A stretch of DNA of 18,579 nt, taken from Clostridia bacterium. Lineage in GTDB: Bacteria; Bacillota_A; Clostridia; Oscillospirales; CAG-272. Under the pieces are notes generated by a model. The model worked only from the letters and a program-made list of their open reading frames with translations. It did not search any database and was not told the origin of the DNA. The stretch lies in the NCBI GenBank assembly GCA_017632155.1, contig JAGBRZ010000025.1, positions 1 through 18,579 on the forward strand, given 5' to 3'. Positions 15,659-18,579 of this stretch are shown here, piece after piece. The translations under genes and the position numbers were made by a program. How positions within the stretch are numbered: the first letter of the stretch is position 1; each line of letters begins with the position of its first letter.

Positions 15659-15908
15659 CGTCTACACTCTCCTTGCCTTCGGTTTCCTCTTTTCCTTCCT
15701 TGACTTCGGGTTTTGCCAAGAAAGCCAAGATACCGACCGATTTGATCTCGTCCTGCAATTCGCAGAGAGCCGTAAGCTCCGGCTTTGTGATATTCGGGAT
15801 AGAAAGGATGTCCTTGAGCTTCAGCGCCATGATCTGCTTCTCCGACGTGATGCCCGACTCAATGAGACGAGTAACCAATCGGAGATTTGTCTTGTTTACT
15901 TCTGCCAT
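15648..15908 (-). CDS. Small helical ICE accessory protein (86 aa)
   Basis: This short soluble protein begins MAEVNKTNLRLVTRLIESG and is predicted by eye to be mostly helical through residue ~65 (ITSEKQIMALKLKDILSI, then ITKPELTALCELQDEIKS). An acidic tail rich in Glu, Lys and Ser follows and ends DDEA. It has no catalytic motif that I recognise. The repeated leucine/isoleucine spacing suggests a small interaction or DNA/protein-binding helical domain (inference). The ATG overlaps the upstream stop as TAATG, with GGGAGG in the upstream DREER codons. The downstream ATG lies within its last codons. Confidence 0.75.
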   Translation of the reverse strand: MAEVNKTNLRLVTRLIESGITSEKQIMALKLKDILSIPNITKPELTALCELQDEIKSVGILAFLAKPEVKEGKEETEGKESVDDEA

Positions 15909-15925
15909 TATCTCTCCTCCCTATC
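15906..15925 (-). promoter_or_regulatory. Ribosome binding site embedded in the coding end (DREER junction 3)
   Basis: GATAGGGAGGAGAGATAATG encodes the final DREER and stop of the upstream 96-residue protein and provides GGGAGG plus the overlapping ATG of the 86-residue protein. It differs from junction 1 at only two positions. Confidence 0.85.
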
Positions 15926-16198
15926 TCTGTTTGTCTTTTTCTTGGGTTCATTCTCTTTGGGATATTCGCCAATGCTTCGCTTAAAAGCGACCTCGGCTTC
16001 TACGCGGTCATACAAGTCCTTGTTTGCCGCTTCTTTGTCCGTAAAGTAATGACCCCAAAAATAGTTGTTGCCCCCGGTACATTCCCAAGTAACGTACCGT
16101 GCGCGGTCGTAGATATTCTCACCGAGTACAAATTCCGTATTACCTACGGGAAAGGACTTGATGATCTCATATCCTGCATTGATTCTCTTATCTTGCAT
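15908..16198 (-). CDS. Small ICE accessory protein (96 aa)
   Basis: A soluble protein with an apparent beta-rich core: AGYEIIKSFPVGNTEFVLGE, then RARYVTWECTGGNNYFWGHY and FTDKEAANKDLYDRVEAEVA. A layout of 'evaluate, aromatic strands, closing helix' is common in small ICE proteins annotated as unknown; I do not recognise a named family. The tail is basic and ends KKTNRDREER, where the last codons double as the next ribosome binding site. Its ATG sits inside the end of the upstream gene (11-nt overlap), with AAGGAGG 6 nt upstream. Confidence 0.8.
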   Translation of the reverse strand: MQDKRINAGYEIIKSFPVGNTEFVLGENIYDRARYVTWECTGGNNYFWGHYFTDKEAANKDLYDRVEAEVAFKRSIGEYPKENEPKKKTNRDREER

Positions 16199-16790
16199 CT
16201 TTGTCCTCCTTTTTCAGCTCAAGCTTCACTTTCTCAAGTGTTTTCTTGGCAAATTCGGGAACCTTTTCTTGGGGTACAATCCCCAAAACATTCGGGCGCT
16301 CAATTCTGCACTTCTCTCCGGTATAAAGATCCCAACCGTAACAAGCTCTGCCACGGCTTTTAGGCTCTACACCAAAACCGCTGTTTACATAGTAAAGCTG
16401 ATGTGCAATATCTCGGAAACCGTGAAGCATTGTCTGCTCCTTAACTGCAACGATTTTGCCCTTGATGCTTTCCTCCCAAGACACCGAGATTACATCTTCT
16501 GCCGTCAAGCAAGAAGGATCGTCAACACCGACAATGGCGGCGCGACGATCCTCAAGCTCTTTTGAACACTCGTTGATCTTGTTCGCAAATGCGTGGAGTG
16601 CTTCGGGGTAGTTGTCGAAACAATGGAGCTTATCGCACACGGGAAACATATATCCCTCGGACTCGTAAACGCACATCATATACGGATATTCGGTTTTCTG
16701 ATCTTCGGCAATACCGAAGCAAACCCTCTTGTGACCTATCCACATAGCGACGTCGATAACGTATCCGTTCAATACTTCTTTCTCGTCCAT
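16188..16790 (-). CDS. ICE accessory protein of unknown function (200 aa)
   Basis: A soluble protein. The N-terminal half has a beta-strand pattern (GYVIDVAMWIGHKRVCFGIA, then YPYMMCVYESEG), a helix with ALHAFANKINECSKELEDR, and a C-terminal block typical of clostridial ICE accessory proteins: MLHGFRDIAHQLYYVNSGFG (residues 121-140), RGRACYGWDLYTGEK (146-160), then a closing helix from about 171. The family seems widespread in such elements, but I know of no function. Y151-G-W-D154 echoes the (F/Y)GWD motif in three neighbours, though here it is internal. The start follows AAGGTGAG closely and lies 9 nt after the stop of the large surface-type protein. The stop lies inside the next gene. Confidence 0.85.
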   Translation of the reverse strand: MDEKEVLNGYVIDVAMWIGHKRVCFGIAEDQKTEYPYMMCVYESEGYMFPVCDKLHCFDNYPEALHAFANKINECSKELEDRRAAIVGVDDPSCLTAEDVISVSWEESIKGKIVAVKEQTMLHGFRDIAHQLYYVNSGFGVEPKSRGRACYGWDLYTGEKCRIERPNVLGIVPQEKVPEFAKKTLEKVKLELKKEDKDAR

Positions 16791-16799
16791 GTGCTCACC

Positions 16800-18579
16800 T
16801 TAACCTTGATACCAATCGTCATAGATTGTTCCGTCGATTACAACCTTCACATTACGAACCGCCGAGATCATACCTGCGGGAGTCCAAATATGGGTTGCAG
16901 TTGCGGAAACGGTGTAATTTCCGTCCTCAACATATACGGGAATGAAGTGAACTCTTGCATTTCCGTCAGCATCGGAGTTCTGCACGAACTGATAATATCC
17001 GCCAACCTGCTCAAGCGTTCTGTACTTATAGCTTGCCGTTGAGTAAGCATACTCGGGGAAAGTCGCAAACACGCTTTGCGCGGCAGTATAAGCATTGGAA
17101 CTCGGCATCGTATATCCCGACTTGGCTACAAGCTTGGGATTCCAACTGATCGTTACACCATATCCCGACTTCATCTTCCAAGTGTTACCTACCTTTTCTG
17201 CGGTAAGACAAGCGGAGCTCGGGAGCAGATCGGGGTCAGCAGAGGTCACACTTACACCGTACTGCTTCAAGACGATAGAGCCGTTCTCATATACCCACAT
17301 ATTCCAAGTTGCACTTCCCGACTTTGCGGTAGGTGCGGTAATAGAGGGGTTATAACTTGAAGGCGCACTCGACTCAAAGTGAGTGTTAGCGGTCTGTGAA
17401 CTACCGATACTCTGTGCGAGAACGGCATATTCGGTGGTGTTGTTTGCACCGTTTGTCTCGTTAGCCATTCTGCCGGGATTAATCGTACCCTTACAGAAGT
17501 AGGTCGTACCTGCACTTCCTGCGGGAACTCGCCACTTGAAATACACAAGGTTTCTTCCGCCTGCGGGAATGACTACGTTATCCCAAGTCTGCTGACTTAC
17601 CACATTCGTGGAGCTGCCATTCATCGAATAAACGACGAAATCAAAGGATACACCGTCGCTCGGGATAATATCACTTGCCGCTTCGTTGGTCACGTAGAAG
17701 CTCGATATAACCTCAAAGCCTTCGACATAATCACCGTTGACCTTCACGCTTTCGGTGGAAGTCTCAATGAGCTTCTTCACGGTAAAGGTGGTGCTTACAC
17801 TGTTGTTGGTAGTTCGTGTCTCATTTTCGTGATCTGCCCAATTGATTCGTGCAACAAGGGTCTGCTGACCAAGAAGCGCGCCCACGTTCATATCAAATGA
17901 GAAGTTCTGTACTCCGTACTTGATAAAGTCAACGGTAGTGGAATAGATCACAGAGCCATTCAAGAGAACCTCAACGGGAATATCATCGTAAGGAAGATTT
18001 CTGTCCCAAGAGTCTGTTCTGAACATAATGCTGAGCTTCTCGTACTGATAAACCTCGCCCGGTGTGGTTGAGAGATTAGATACCGAGAAGTCATAGTTGC
18101 GCTCGATCCATACCGCATACAAGGTTACAGAAGCATCTGCATAGTAGGTCTCACCGCCGTAATACTCGGGTGTGGTTGCCGTGCTCGACGTTGCCCAACC
18201 CATAAAGGCGTGGTTCGTTCTGGTAGGCTGAACCGTGGAGATCGTTACCGTCTGCCCGATGGTCTTGGTCTGAGAAGCAGGTGCACCGCTACCGCCGTTT
18301 GCGTTATACGTTACGGTGAAGATAGTCTTTTGCCATACCGCATAGAGCGTTACGTTTGCATTGGAGGTATAACTACCGCCCGCTGCATAGGTCGCACTCG
18401 TCGCAGAGCTTGAGGTTGCCCAACCCTTGAAATCATAACCTTCTCTTGTAGGCTTCGCGGAGGTAAGTGTCAAAGTCTCTCCGTGGATCTTCGTCTGACT
18501 TGCGGGAGGATTGATACCGCCGTTTGCGTTAAAGGTTACGGAGTAGGTTTTCTTCACGGAATAGGAATATCCGCACTCG
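16800..18579 (-). CDS. InlB B-repeat / CARDB-like surface-type protein, C-terminal part (partial)
   Basis: The frame is open to the window edge; the 592 residues seen are the C-terminal part. A GTG at 18555-18557 is in frame, but the preceding codons (ECGYSYS) continue the coding sequence and no ribosome binding site precedes it, so the true start lies outside. Two InlB-type B-repeats (Listeria-Bacteroides repeats, ~73 residues each: VTFNANGG...GWATS...TLYAVW) are followed by two CARDB/Ig-like domains, at roughly 17775-18095 and 17415-17770. A beta-rich C-terminal region ends DGTIYDDWYQG. No LPxTG motif, hydrophobic anchor or choline-binding repeat is at the C-terminus. The family is usually extracellular and binds host or neighbouring surfaces. 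It is the first visible cistron of the operon, with the next ATG 9 nt after its stop, so it may be an ICE-borne adhesin or contact protein (inference). Confidence 0.85.
   Translation of the reverse strand, partial: ECGYSYSVKKTYSVTFNANGGINPPASQTKIHGETLTLTSAKPTREGYDFKGWATSSSATSATYAAGGSYTSNANVTLYAVWQKTIFTVTYNANGGSGAPASQTKTIGQTVTISTVQPTRTNHAFMGWATSSTATTPEYYGGETYYADASVTLYAVWIERNYDFSVSNLSTTPGEVYQYEKLSIMFRTDSWDRNLPYDDIPVEVLLNGSVIYSTTVDFIKYGVQNFSFDMNVGALLGQQTLVARINWADHENETRTTNNSVSTTFTVKKLIETSTESVKVNGDYVEGFEVISSFYVTNEAASDIIPSDGVSFDFVVYSMNGSSTNVVSQQTWDNVVIPAGGRNLVYFKWRVPAGSAGTTYFCKGTINPGRMANETNGANNTTEYAVLAQSIGSSQTANTHFESSAPSSYNPSITAPTAKSGSATWNMWVYENGSIVLKQYGVSVTSADPDLLPSSACLTAEKVGNTWKMKSGYGVTISWNPKLVAKSGYTMPSSNAYTAAQSVFATFPEYAYSTASYKYRTLEQVGGYYQFVQNSDADGNARVHFIPVYVEDGNYTVSATATHIWTPAGMISAVRNVKVVIDGTIYDDWYQG
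18107..18551 (-). repeat. Two tandem InlB-type B-repeats (coding)
   Basis: The two units are about 73 codons each. Unit 1 (about 18330-18551) and unit 2 (about 18107-18329) share FNANGG/YNANGG, PASQTK, PTR, GWATSS and TLYAVW in the same order. Similarity is also visible in the DNA, pointing to duplication. More units probably lie beyond the window edge, since coding continues there. Confidence 0.85.

Noticed and set aside
16800..18557. GTG at 18555-18557 as start of the InlB-repeat protein
   Set aside because: The frame is open to the window edge, the upstream codons continue the repeat-type sequence, and no ribosome binding site precedes the GTG.

Overview
The window looks like accessory DNA from a Gram-positive, gut-type member of the Clostridia (Bacillota). 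This is inferred from strong GGAGG-type ribosome binding sites, tightly coupled cistrons, and a giant helicase/methylase polyvalent protein of the kind carried by integrative and conjugative elements (ICEs) of Clostridia. No rRNA, tRNA, integrase, relaxase or conjugation ATPase is in view, so the element type rests on the giant protein and its accessory operon. 

Layout: (1) Positions 1-2340 are visibly more AT-rich. They hold the 3' end of an unrecognised gene, a decayed VOC/PhnB-like remnant, a Nudix hydrolase, a strongly hairpin-rich intergenic stretch and an HD-domain phosphohydrolase, all on +. A convergent P-loop kinase-like gene on - has its own consensus promoter (TTGAAA-17-TATAAT). 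(2) Around 2340-2410 composition changes and there is an 8-bp-stem hairpin just past the last stop of the large operon. (3) From 18579 down to 2411 everything on the - strand reads as one operon with junctions between an 11-nt overlap and a 22-nt gap. In transcription order it encodes the C-terminal part of a large InlB-repeat/CARDB-like surface-type protein, seven small to medium soluble proteins of unknown function (two of them tandem paralogues), and a 3518-residue polyvalent protein. That protein joins an ArdC-like N-terminus, a module repeated three times, a MutS domain I-like module that keeps the Phe-x-Glu signature, an N6-adenine methylase-like domain and an SF2/SNF2-type helicase. 

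How the genes may work together (inference): the small proteins are translationally coupled, share C-terminal signatures and lead directly into the giant protein, so they are probably made in fixed ratio with it. The giant protein's domains suggest handling or protecting element DNA during transfer or establishment in a new host. The left-hand genes look like unrelated nucleotide or small-molecule housekeeping or cargo genes. The most interesting points are the mismatch-reader-like module inside the helicase/methylase, its triplicated N-terminal module, the ribosome binding sites that double as conserved C-terminal codons (DREER tails), and the shared FGW(D/N)-x-P tails.
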